Of a stretch of 64,000 nucleotides of DNA, positions 57,401 to 63,904 are shown in pieces. Source of the stretch: a gamma proteobacterium symbiont of Taylorina sp. Its GTDB lineage: Bacteria; Pseudomonadota; Gammaproteobacteria; GRL18. The stretch is from contig JAHXIV010000052.1 of the NCBI GenBank assembly GCA_025655455.1, forward strand, positions 1-64,000, in the 5' to 3' direction. The notes below the pieces were generated by a model. The model was not told where the DNA came from, made no database searches, and saw nothing but the letters and a program-made list of their open reading frames with translations. Positions within the stretch are counted from its first letter, which is position 1. The number at the start of each line of letters is the position of its first letter. The translations under genes and the position numbers were made by a program.

Positions 57401-58745
57401 AGTCGAAGAGGCTGTGATACAGGAATTACTCTGGGAACTTGATAACACTAGGCCTGAAGAGCCGATGCACTATATTCTTCACGATCTAGTCTACCATGCA
57501 CCTTGGCTGCATGCATCCATGGCTCCCGTAATACTGGAGTGGGTGGAGGCCAATCACACATACAACAACACCAGTCGACGTTACTGCTTGCATATATTGC
57601 TCAATGGTGAAACCGATCCAGCTAGACTAGCGGCGCTGGCTAGCCAACAGATAGCCCATAATAGTGACCTAGATAGCATTTCGTGGTGGTGCGCGCTTCG
57701 TGTTGACTGCGATCCAGAAAATGCTATTCCTGAAGTTGAGCAGTTGTTGTCAGAGCTTGATGAGGATACGGCAAAGCACACTGCACAGATCTTCGTCATA
57801 GCGCTGATGGGTGGCCGTCATATGGGAGATACTGGGCTTTCTATTGGTAATTTTCGCACAGCAAAGCACCTAAAATCACTATATGTCCTGATGCATAGTT
57901 ATATTCTGGCAAATGAAGATATTAACCATGCAGATGAAGGTGTGTACTCCCCAAAACTTCGCGATGATGCACAGGATGCACGCAACAGACTATTTAACCT
58001 TCTATCACAAATTCCTGGAAAAGAGAGCTATTCAACCATTAAACAACTCATTAGTGAGCACCCTGATCCCGATTATCGCCCCTGGATGGCTAAACGAGCC
58101 TATAAGCGAGCTGAAGAAGATGGTGATCTGGAACCTTGGACGGCTGAGCAGATCTATGCGTTTGACAAGTCACAAACAATTACTCCCGCAACACATCATC
58201 AGCTATTTGAACTGGCTGTGCATCGCCTTCTTGATCTGAAGAATTGGTTGGAACTCGGAAACGACAGTGTTTGGCAGACTTGGCAACGTGCCGATAGTGA
58301 AAACGAAATGCGCAATTTGATAGCCAGTTGGCTCCGCCAGCATTGCCGTGAACAATACACCACCGTGCAGGAACCAGAACTTGCCAACAGCCAGCGCATG
58401 GATATCTGGTTGGACAATACAAATGTACAATCACCAGTGCCTATCGAACTGAAACTGCTCGATAAGGGTTGGTCTGGTCCAAAGCTTTGTGAGCGGCTGA
58501 GAAATCAGTTGGTGGGAGATTATCTTCGAGAGGAAAGTGCAGGATGTGGTGTATTTTTATTAGTCTCTCAAAAATTAAGCTTAAAAAAGAAGTGGAAGGT
58601 CAACAACCAGCTAGTTGAGTTAAATGAACTTGCCGGAGCTTTGAAAAATTATTGGCAGGATATCTCTGGACAATATCCAGGTGTTGAGGCTATAGATGTG
58701 ATTGTCATTGACTTAACTCAAAGAGAACATGTCAGTGATTCATGA
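54450..58745 (+). CDS. NACHT-type NTPase with C-terminal PD-(D/E)XK nuclease
   Basis: The protein has 1431 residues. Walker A AEAGAGKTEEL is at 51-61 and Walker B AWFFLDSVDEARL at 109-121; LSSRPYAWRP may be the sensor, and RFRHRDVLELLAAEWF near 350 is the helical-domain motif of NACHT/STAND proteins. Residues ~450-1250 look alpha-helical, as expected of a sensor/repeat region. The C-terminus has the nuclease pattern Asp1318 (RMDIWL), Glu1333 and Lys1335 (PIELK), with Gln1353 and Tyr1358 behind. It is GC-richer than the rest of the element, suggesting separate acquisition. A role in anti-phage defence is inferred. No clear ribosome binding site precedes the ATG. Confidence 0.78.
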   Translation: MDTHIPLNRQFSPLLKDQEEVESDEILTDWGHIKPKTWDDIDQEFRCVILAEAGAGKTEELRQHASILASQDMPSFFIRIEDIEADFYNAFEIGEEAQFQSWLQSTGEAWFFLDSVDEARLENPRTFEKAMRRFAKVIARGAHRAHIYLSSRPYAWRPREDRRLLDQILFLATTQDEEGDEEGQQSEPNSTLMIYTMCHLDEERIRRFCVGRAAGDIDHLLHEIRRTNLWSLAERPFDLEGILVKWAKDNALGGRRELLIHNIDKRLQDDHNSDRAQRQPLNLEQAREGACRLAAAIVLTGQAGLNIPDNVPVKPGINAMSVLADWDPKDVHTLLERGIFNDIIYGAVRFRHRDVLELLAAEWFDGLLKSGNNRYSVEALFFREQYGEKIVTPRLRPILPWLILLDDEIRRRSLEIHPEIAVEGGDPSQLPLLERQGILADIVLWIAADEDDRSARDNSAIARIANLDLSEDTQQLINEYGDNDDAIFFLGRLVWQGEMASCVAPFIAIAVDSSRGFYARRASVRAVMTCGSVDQKQNLWQMLNESDNQIPRELLAELVDEAEPDSHSVENLVNSLGKLPPYEQFKSTGLGRSLHEFVEQLPINGDQHAITLLLDGLHAYIGRSPYVERRECQVSKEYSWLLSPATHALERIVEARSSVALEMTAQSIMLMVPTLRHWRDNDLSEHKGNLHTLVPNWPELNDVLYWTSIEQARATEMAKSSEPFTDDWPVSWLGHFWAFDTASIPRLLDYMRSRSLQDDRLVALSTAFRVFVRADKPAQILNNLQNAVADDSVLLDRLNIQLNPPVSETMRKHDKEHAEYLQKRDEKEEREKQDRDTWIAELRSNPDRVRNPPSLKPNEWTGDQKYLLYELMGKGLATSRSDSANWQALNQDFSEAIALAYRDAAVKHWRHYLPTLRSEGIQSDGTSYQLLFAMAGLEIEMTENPEFLGNLDEEQARHALRYITWELNGFPSWFERMYQEFPTLVEEAVIQELLWELDNTRPEEPMHYILHDLVYHAPWLHASMAPVILEWVEANHTYNNTSRRYCLHILLNGETDPARLAALASQQIAHNSDLDSISWWCALRVDCDPENAIPEVEQLLSELDEDTAKHTAQIFVIALMGGRHMGDTGLSIGNFRTAKHLKSLYVLMHSYILANEDINHADEGVYSPKLRDDAQDARNRLFNLLSQIPGKESYSTIKQLISEHPDPDYRPWMAKRAYKRAEEDGDLEPWTAEQIYAFDKSQTITPATHHQLFELAVHRLLDLKNWLELGNDSVWQTWQRADSENEMRNLIASWLRQHCREQYTTVQEPELANSQRMDIWLDNTNVQSPVPIELKLLDKGWSGPKLCERLRNQLVGDYLREESAGCGVFLLVSQKLSLKKKWKVNNQLVELNELAGALKNYWQDISGQYPGVEAIDVIVIDLTQREHVSDS

Positions 58746-58905
58746 ATTGATGCATATTTGGACTCATAGGGAAAATAATACAAATTGATGCTTAATGGAA
58801 CACAAATAATTCTTGCATCATCCAGAGATTGAGCGTATTTTAAATATAGCACTGGCAAAATCCGGTGCCTGGGATTAGTAGCCCGGAATGCAAAAGGCGA
58901 CACAT

Positions 58906-58936
58906 AAGACGCCTCTAAAATAATGCGTCTTTTTTT
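58906..58936 (+). terminator. Rho-independent terminator
   Basis: AAGACGC (58906-58912) and GCGTCTT (58925-58931) form a 7 bp stem, followed by a run of T. It follows the NACHT gene by about 160 bp and precedes the C4-like RNA. Confidence 0.7.
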
Positions 58937-58949
58937 GTGCATGTTCTAT

Positions 58950-59025
58950 GGTGGATGAATACTGGGAGGCTTCGGCCTGCCGATCCCTTTTGCTCGGTCT
59001 ACTAACCCGGTATTTGTCCGCCACC
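58950..59025 (+). ncRNA. C4-like antisense RNA
   Basis: The outer stem pairs GGTGG...AATACTGGG (58950-58965) with CCCGGTATT...CCACC (59006-59025). Inside are AGGC-TTCG-GCCT and a second hairpin (CCGA ... TCGG), giving the three-stem layout of C4 antisense RNAs of phage P1/P7/P4-type elements. Conserved-looking blocks are CGGTATTTGTCCGCCACC and TACTGGGAGGCTTCGGCC. C4 RNAs normally silence a downstream antirepressor or ash-like gene, and here a small gene begins at 59087. A GGTGGTGGGCTTCCC block near 59048-59062, before its start, could be the target. Confidence 0.7.
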
Positions 59026-59086
59026 CTATAATAGATTAGTAGCTATTGGTGGTGGGCTTCCCTTAATTGCAAAAGGAGTCACTATC

Positions 59087-59683
59087 ATGACGACACAACC
59101 CCAACAGACAGATCCGTCTATAAAATCAGCAGCACTTTCCCATATCACAAACTATGGCCATCAATACCAATGCCTGGACGATGATGTTTTCCCCTGTTCA
59201 GATAAACCCCGTTTTATTTCCCCAGATAATGCCAGGCAATTAGAAGAATATCAACAACAGTTTGCATCCGCTGAACCTGTGGAAATTTTTCCACAAGTTG
59301 AAACTGACAGCCAACTTAAGGAAAAATTTCCTGAAGTTAAAAGTGGAAAACCTGCCAATGATATTCCGGAAAAATTACCGGAATTAGAAGGGAAGTCTGT
59401 TAATGATAATGTGGAAAAATTTCCACAATTACAAGATGAAAGTATTGCCAGACAACTTCCGTCAAATTCGACGGAAGTACCAGGCAATCAAACTCTGCAG
59501 GAAGAATTAAATCTTATCTCAGTCTGCCAAGAAATAGGCGGTATAGCTGAAAGTAATAATCACTACACCCTATCACTAACCCTTCATATCAATAAGCCTA
59601 TAGAATCGCTAACAGTGGCACAATTACTTCAATTTCACCGTGAATGTAACCAGCGTTTTAATCAGGGGGTGAACCATGCTTGA
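59087..59683 (+). CDS. Small protein with central palindrome-encoded repeats, paralogue A
   Basis: The protein has 198 residues. The N-terminus has DKPRFISPDNARQLEEY and the C-terminus QTLQEELNLIS ... NNHYTLSLTLHINKP, both shared with the gene at 60912. The centre (~62-140) is made of 15-16 residue units such as EKFPEVKSGKPANDI, PEKLPELEGKSVNDN and VEKFPQLQDESIARQ, each encoded around a DNA palindrome. AAAAGGAG lies 9 bases before the ATG. No known domain is recognised. The gene lies downstream of a C4-like RNA and upstream of 59676, with which it overlaps by 8 bp. Confidence 0.75.
   Translation: MTTQPQQTDPSIKSAALSHITNYGHQYQCLDDDVFPCSDKPRFISPDNARQLEEYQQQFASAEPVEIFPQVETDSQLKEKFPEVKSGKPANDIPEKLPELEGKSVNDNVEKFPQLQDESIARQLPSNSTEVPGNQTLQEELNLISVCQEIGGIAESNNHYTLSLTLHINKPIESLTVAQLLQFHRECNQRFNQGVNHA
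59278..59478. repeat. Five in-frame variable palindromes inside the 59087 gene
   Basis: They are at 59278-59295 (arms TGTGGAAA/TTTCCACA), 59315-59336 (AGGAAA/TTTCCT core), 59363-59384 (ATTCCGG/CCGGAAT), 59410-59427 (TGTGGAAA/TTTCCACA) and 59455-59478 (ACTTCCGTC/GACGGAAGT). Most centres are short and A/T-only. Stem sequences differ but pairing is kept. Confidence 0.85.
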
Positions 59684-60182
59684 ACCACAATTAGAAAAAA
59701 TACTTTATTTCCCTTCAAATGAAATAACTTTTCAGCCTAATCCAGATGATTCTCCAATTACTTATAAACAAGCGGAAAGAATTAAAGAGGTTGCCTCCAA
59801 TGTTGCTGGGTATCTTGGGGTCTATCATGAACTTATTCAAAAGCATATTTATAACAAACTACGAGTTGTTTTCTGTGTACTGCGCATTGAGGACATACCT
59901 CAACAATATTATGAGGCAGCCTTAGAGTTAATTGATCAAATTAAGCATGAGTTATGCCATTTTAATAGTTTTTTGAGAGCAATAAATGAGTCATTTGCTA
60001 AAAAAATTCTACGTGGTGATGATCCCTGGGCGCCAAGCACTAAAACCCAATGGTGTAAAAAGTTTTCTAAAGATTTTCCTGATCGTCCAGACTGGAGAAA
60101 ACTCGCCAAGGAAATTCAAACTCTGAAAGAGGTAAAGCGCACACCTAAATACAGGAGGTTTAATCATGGCTATCTTAACTAA
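59676..60182 (+). CDS. ORF6C-like hypothetical protein
   Basis: The protein has 168 residues. The stretch VFCVLRIEDIPQQYYEAALELIDQI resembles the ORF6C-type C-terminal domain of phage antirepressors (a ..V..Y.DIP...F..A..FL pattern), here given in fragments: RIEDIPQQYYEAALELI. No N-terminal antirepressor DNA-binding domain is attached. It overlaps 59087 by 8 bp and 60166 by 17 bp, so the cluster is an operon. AGGGGGTG precedes the ATG. Confidence 0.55.
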   Translation: MLEPQLEKILYFPSNEITFQPNPDDSPITYKQAERIKEVASNVAGYLGVYHELIQKHIYNKLRVVFCVLRIEDIPQQYYEAALELIDQIKHELCHFNSFLRAINESFAKKILRGDDPWAPSTKTQWCKKFSKDFPDRPDWRKLAKEIQTLKEVKRTPKYRRFNHGYLN

Positions 60183-60384
60183 TATTATCCCATTCCCAAA
60201 GCCAAAACGACCAACACCTGAAAAAATCAAAGCAGTTGAGAGCGTTCGGAGTAACCAACTGTTAATGCAGTTTGTGGATGTATGTAATCTGCCTATACAC
60301 AAGCAGGCTAATGGATTTAGAAAGTTAAGAGTGGTTATTTTTGATTATGTGTACCTTGAAATGAATAAAGGAGTACAGTCATGA
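60166..60384 (+). CDS. Hypothetical small protein
   Basis: The protein has 72 residues and starts MAILTNIIPFPKPKRPTPEK. A very strong site (ACAGGAGG) precedes the ATG, inside the end of the upstream gene. It overlaps the next ORF by four bases. No family is recognised. Confidence 0.65.
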   Translation: MAILTNIIPFPKPKRPTPEKIKAVESVRSNQLLMQFVDVCNLPIHKQANGFRKLRVVIFDYVYLEMNKGVQS

Positions 60385-60497
60385 GTAAAAATAAATATCT
60401 TTGTGATCCTGACAGACATCATTCCAATCTATTGGGTTTGCTTTCTAACCAGTTACATAAGAACAATGATATTGAATTTTTAGAAGCACTTGAATAA
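60381..60497 (+). CDS. Hypothetical 38-residue protein
   Basis: The ATG overlaps the stop of the previous gene (ATGA) and has AAAGGAG seven bases upstream. The product is MSKNKYLCDPDRHHSNLLG and a helical tail ending LEALE. It is too short for family assignment; the overlap supports expression. Confidence 0.5.
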   Translation: MSKNKYLCDPDRHHSNLLGLLSNQLHKNNDIEFLEALE

Positions 60498-60575
60498 ATG
60501 TCGTCCAGCAATATTGAGACATCGGCTTATACTATTCAGTCTTTGGGTGAACTATTAGCTCAATATTATAATTAG
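60498..60575 (+). CDS. Possible 25-residue ORF
   Basis: It starts directly after the preceding stop (TAAATG). The product MSSSNIETSAYTIQSLGELL... could be a decayed extension of the upstream gene or a coupled micro-ORF. The evidence is only the junction. Confidence 0.25.
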   Translation: MSSSNIETSAYTIQSLGELLAQYYN

Positions 60576-60701
60576 GGGAAAGAAGAGGGTCGTCGTCAGA
60601 AAGAAGAGGACGGCCATCAGATAATAATGATCTGAACTCAGCACAATTAAATTATTATATTTCTTTATATCAAAACTATTACAAACCCTCTCCCAGCACG
60701 G

Positions 60702-60797
60702 CTAATCAAAAATAAGCATTATAAAATGATAAAAAGCATAGCCAAACCAAAAAGCAGCTGCAGCGTATATAACTGCAAAGAAAAAGATAAGTTCCAT
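60702..60797 (-). CDS. 31-residue single-span membrane peptide
   Basis: The ORF runs opposite to its neighbours. The ATG at 60797 has AAGGGG seven bases upstream. The product is almost wholly hydrophobic (FFFAVIYAAAAFWFGYAFYH), as in type I toxins or small membrane regulators. No antisense RNA is identified, so a toxin role is only possible. Confidence 0.5.
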   Translation of the reverse strand: MELIFFFAVIYAAAAFWFGYAFYHFIMLIFD

Positions 60798-60911
60798 AAC
60801 CATTCCCCTTGTTCAGAATTAAGATTATAGCACAAACCCTTGCTATTTTTTCTGTTCGAAGCCCCTGGTGTCCTTATGGGTTTAATTCGAAAATAAAAAG
60901 GAGACATTCTC

Positions 60912-61415
60912 ATGTCTAATCAATTAAAAACAGCTGCCGTTATTGGTGGTGACATTCTACTATACCCAGATAAACCCCGCTTTATTTCCCCTGATAATGC
61001 CCAGCAATTGGCTGAATCATTAAGGCAATCTGCTTATGCTGCAGAACAGAGCAAAGCTCCAATTTTGGAGGAATGCAAAGCAAAAAGAGTTGATAAGTGT
61101 TACCAGCAATGCAATAAGGAACTTGTGGAAAATTTTCCACAAGTTAGAGGAAATCCGGCTAATGATATTGTCCCCACTGGGGAACAATTACAGGGTAAAC
61201 CTGCTAATGATATTCCTCTGAATTCAGAGGAATTAGATAGACAACTTCCTCCAATTTTGGAGGAAGTACCAAGTAAACAAACTCTGCAGGATGAGTTAAA
61301 ACTTATCTCTGATTACCAAGAAATAGCCGGTATAACCGAAAACAATAACCACTACACCCCATCACTAACACTGCACATCAATAAGTCCGTAGAATCGCTC
61401 ACAGTGGCTCAATAA
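60912..61415 (+). CDS. Small protein with palindrome-encoded repeats, paralogue B (truncated)
   Basis: The protein has 167 residues and shares both ends with the gene at 59087: DKPRFISPDNAQQLAES near the start and NNHYTPSLTLHINKSVESLTVAQ (in fragments) at the end. It stops at a TAA where paralogue A continues with about 19 further residues, so it is probably truncated. The central repeats are NPANDIVPTGEQLQGK, KPANDIPLNSEELDRQ and LPPILEEVPSK. AAAAAGGAG precedes the ATG. The 48 bp repeat array begins right after it. Confidence 0.7.
   Translation: MSNQLKTAAVIGGDILLYPDKPRFISPDNAQQLAESLRQSAYAAEQSKAPILEECKAKRVDKCYQQCNKELVENFPQVRGNPANDIVPTGEQLQGKPANDIPLNSEELDRQLPPILEEVPSKQTLQDELKLISDYQEIAGITENNNHYTPSLTLHINKSVESLTVAQ
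61057..61267. repeat. Five in-frame variable palindromes inside the 60912 gene
   Basis: They are at 61057-61070 (CTCCAA/TTGGAG), 61120-61145 (perfect, arms AACTTGTGGAAAA/TTTTCCACAAGTT), 61167-61189 (ATTGT.CCCC/GGGG.ACAAT), 61212-61233 (perfect, ATTCCTCTGAA/TTCAGAGGAAT) and 61244-61267 (ACTTCCTCCAA/TTGGAGGAAGT). Stems differ from those at the equivalent sites of paralogue A, while the frame stays open. Confidence 0.88.
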
Positions 61416-61429
61416 TTGATCTGTATGGT

Positions 61430-63610
61430 TATCCTAGGGCTTAAGTTCAGTTCTGGCTATTTTCTCCTGTTGCTGGCTCAAATTAACAACCTGTACAGTT
61501 CTCCTTATAATCTCCCGACCAGAACACAGATTAGCAGCACTTATATCACGCCTTAATTTCTCTGGTCAACGGCACAAATGAACAGGCCTTATAACTTGAG
61601 CTGGGTTCTCTGGTCTGCAGGAGAAACTAAGGTTCGTTATAGTCTGTCTTGATTTCTGCCAGCCAAGGCTTAATTTAGTGAGAGGTTTAGTTTGTCTTAA
61701 TTTCTCCTGCCCGGGGTAGAAGTTACCAAGTGATGTAGTCCGACTTGGTTTCTCTAACCATGCACACAAATTAACGTCCATTAGAATTTGTCTAAATTTC
61801 TGACGGTCAGTACAGAAATTAACACCAAGTATCACTGTCTTTATAATCTCCCGACCGGGGCAAAAATTATCCCTCCTTAATTTCTCATGATTACGGCACA
61901 AATTAACAGCTTCTATACTTGCTATTCACTTCTGATGGCCTCGGCACAAACGAACAAGCCTTATAACTTGAGTTGATTTCTCTGGGCTGTGGGAGGAATT
62001 AAGGAACGTTATAGTCTGGCTTAATTCCTCCCAGCCTGGGCTTAAATTAGTGAGCGGTTCAGTTCTGGTTATTTTCTCCCTTTGCTGGCTCAAATTAACA
62101 TCCGGTATAGTTGCCCTTATAATCTCCCAACCAGAACACAGATTAGCAGCACTCATATCACGCCTTAATTTCTCTGGTCAACGGCACAAATGAACAGGCC
62201 TTATAACTTGAGCTGGGTTCTCTGGTCTGCAGGAGAAATTAAGGAGCATTATAGTCTTGCTTAATTTCTGCCAGCCAGGGCTTAAATCAGTGAGTGGTTT
62301 AGTTCTGGCTATTTTCTCCCGTTGCTGGCTTAAATTAACACCCGGTAGAGTCCTCCTTATAATCTCCCGACCAAGGTACAAACTAACAGCCTCTATGCTT
62401 GCTATTCACTTCTGATGGCCTTGACACAAACGAACAGACCTTATAACTTGAGCTGGGTTCTCTGGTCTGCAGGAGAAATTAAGGAGCATTATAGTCTGGC
62501 TTAATTTCTGCCGGCCAGGGCTTAAATCAGTGAGTGGGCTAGTTCGTCTTAATTTGTCCGGTTCAGGGAAGTAATTATTAGCTGATATTGTCCGGCTTGG
62601 TTTCTCTGACCATGCACACAAATTAACGTCCATTACCGTTTGTCTTAATTTCTAATGGCCTCGGTACAAACGAACAAGCCTTACAGATTGAGTTGATTTC
62701 TCTGGCCTGTGGGAGAAATTAAGGAGCGTTATAGTCTGGCTTAATTCCTCCCAGCCAGGGCTTAAATTAGTGAGCGGTTCAGTTCTGGTTATTTTCTCCC
62801 GTTGCTGGCTCAAATTAACACCCGGTATAGTTGACCTAATAATCTCCCAACCAGAACACAGATTAGCAGCACTCATATCACGCCTTAATTTCTCTGGTCA
62901 ACGGCACAAATGAACAGGCCTTATAGTTTGAGCTAAACTCTCCGGTCTGCAGGAGAAACTAAGGACCATTATAGTCTGGCTCATTTGCTGCTTGTCAGGG
63001 CATAAATTAGTGAGCGCTTCAGTTTGTCTTAATTTGTCCGGTTCGGGGAGTAATTATTAGCTGATATTGTCCGGCTTGGTTTCTCTGATCATGCTCACAA
63101 ATCTTTTAATTCCGGACAAATGTCCGGAATATCATTAGCCGGTTTTCCCCGTCTTTCACCCATTTTCAACTTCAATCTAACGTCCATTAGAGTTTGCCTT
63201 AATTTCTGACGACCAGGGCAGAAATTAACCTCCAGTATAGTTGCCCCTATAATCTCCCGACCAAGGTACAAATTAACAGCCTCTATACTTGCTATTCACT
63301 TCTGACGGCCTTGACACAAACGAACAGACCTTATAACTTGAGCTGGATTCTCTGGTCTGCAGGAGAAATTAAGGAGCATTATCGTCTTGCTTAACTCCTG
63401 CCAGCCAGGGCTTAAATTAGTGAGTGGGCTAGTTTGTCTTAATTTGTCCGGTTCAGGGAAGTAATTATTAGCTGATATTGCCCGGCTTGGTTTCTCTGGA
63501 TATGCACACAAATTAACATCCATTACCGTTTGTCTTAATTTCTAATGACCTCGGCACAAACGAACAGACCTTATAACTTGAGCTGGGTTCTCTGGTCTGC
63601 AGGAGAAACT
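61430..63610. repeat. Tandem array of about 45 degenerate 48 bp units
   Basis: Unit starts fall exactly 48 bp apart (e.g. 61505, 61553, 61601, 61649, 61697, 61745, 61793). A typical unit has an inverted repeat with arms TTAATTTCTG and CAGAAATTAA around a GC-rich core such as CGACCAGGG, then an ~18 bp variable spacer. On the minus strand each unit encodes 16 residues (e.g. NFCTDRQKFRQILMDV, NLSPGWEELSQTITLL). One minus-strand frame is preserved from 62876 to 61566 apart from single-base stops. It lacks a CRISPR repeat/spacer pattern. Confidence 0.9.
63095..63180 (-). repeat. Fragment of the palindrome-repeat gene inside the 48 bp array
   Basis: On the minus strand this reads GKPANDIPDICPELKDL, directly comparable to GKPANDIPEKLPELEGK of the 59087 protein. 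It includes the palindrome ATTCCGGACA-AA-TGTCCGGAAT (63109-63130). It interrupts the 48 bp periodicity. Confidence 0.8.
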
Positions 63611-63755
63611 ATTCGATTCCGCTGTATTTTATAAATTGAATTGAACAGTAGAAATTATTTCACGTTTCAGGTGTATTTTACAAATTGGCTTGAGCAGTGG
63701 ATAATATTTCACGATTCAACTGTATTTTGAAAATTGTCATGAAAGATAGGGATAA
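63609..63755. repeat. Three ~50 bp direct repeats near the right end
   Basis: Three diverged copies share TGTATTTT.(A/T)AAATTG near 63626, 63672 and 63720, and two have TTTCACG(T/A)TTCA. They follow the array and precede the att repeat; the function is unknown. Confidence 0.55.
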
Positions 63756-63816
63756 AGCAGCACAACATCAGCAGTCAGTTTCTGATATATCTGGATGAAA
63801 TTAAAAAGCCCTAAAT

Positions 63817-63845
63817 CGGAACCATGGTTCCGGTACAATTGTTCC
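63817..63845. repeat. Two adjacent palindromes near the right att site
   Basis: CGGAACCATGGTTCCG is a perfect 16 bp palindrome (63817-63832). GGTACAATTGTTCC (63832-63845) is an imperfect partner that closely resembles GGAACAATTGTTCC at 54064. They lie about 40 bp left of the right att repeat. Confidence 0.7.
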
Positions 63846-63884
63846 ACTTTGACTATCTGCTTAAAGTACTACAAATAAAATCCT

Positions 63885-63904
63885 ATCGCACTCTGAGCGG
63901 AGTA
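63885..63904. repeat. attR-like 20 bp direct repeat
   Basis: It is identical to 45809-45828. Beyond it the sequence changes to an AT-rich region with several ACTAAAA-type short repeats, presumably chromosomal. Confidence 0.8.

Larger units (their letters stand above)
45809..63904. mobile_element. Integrated element (~18.1 kb) with integrase, origin, toxin-antitoxin, NACHT-nuclease and repeat arrays
   Basis: The boundaries are two identical 20 bp repeats. The gene order is integrase, unknown, excisionase-like, HTH protein, iterons and DnaA boxes, SSB, KilA-N, small proteins, PIN/Xre-ImmA pair, NACHT-nuclease, C4-like RNA, small ORFs and a repeat array. There are no conjugation or virion structural genes. 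The combination of integrase, AlpA-like factor, own origin, C4-type antisense RNA and defence cargo resembles phage satellites (P4/PICI-like) more than a classical ICE, but this is inference. Confidence 0.75.

Noticed and set aside
55606..58434. Several alternative-frame ORFs within the NACHT gene
   Set aside because: They are shadows of the long frame, which has the domain motifs.
61566..63523. Six separate minus-strand genes of 65-111 codons
   Set aside because: They are pieces of one repeat array; none has a convincing ribosome binding site and all follow the 48 bp period.
61430..63610. CRISPR array
   Set aside because: Units are 48 bp, degenerate along their whole length, with no constant repeat and no unique spacers, and there are no cas genes.
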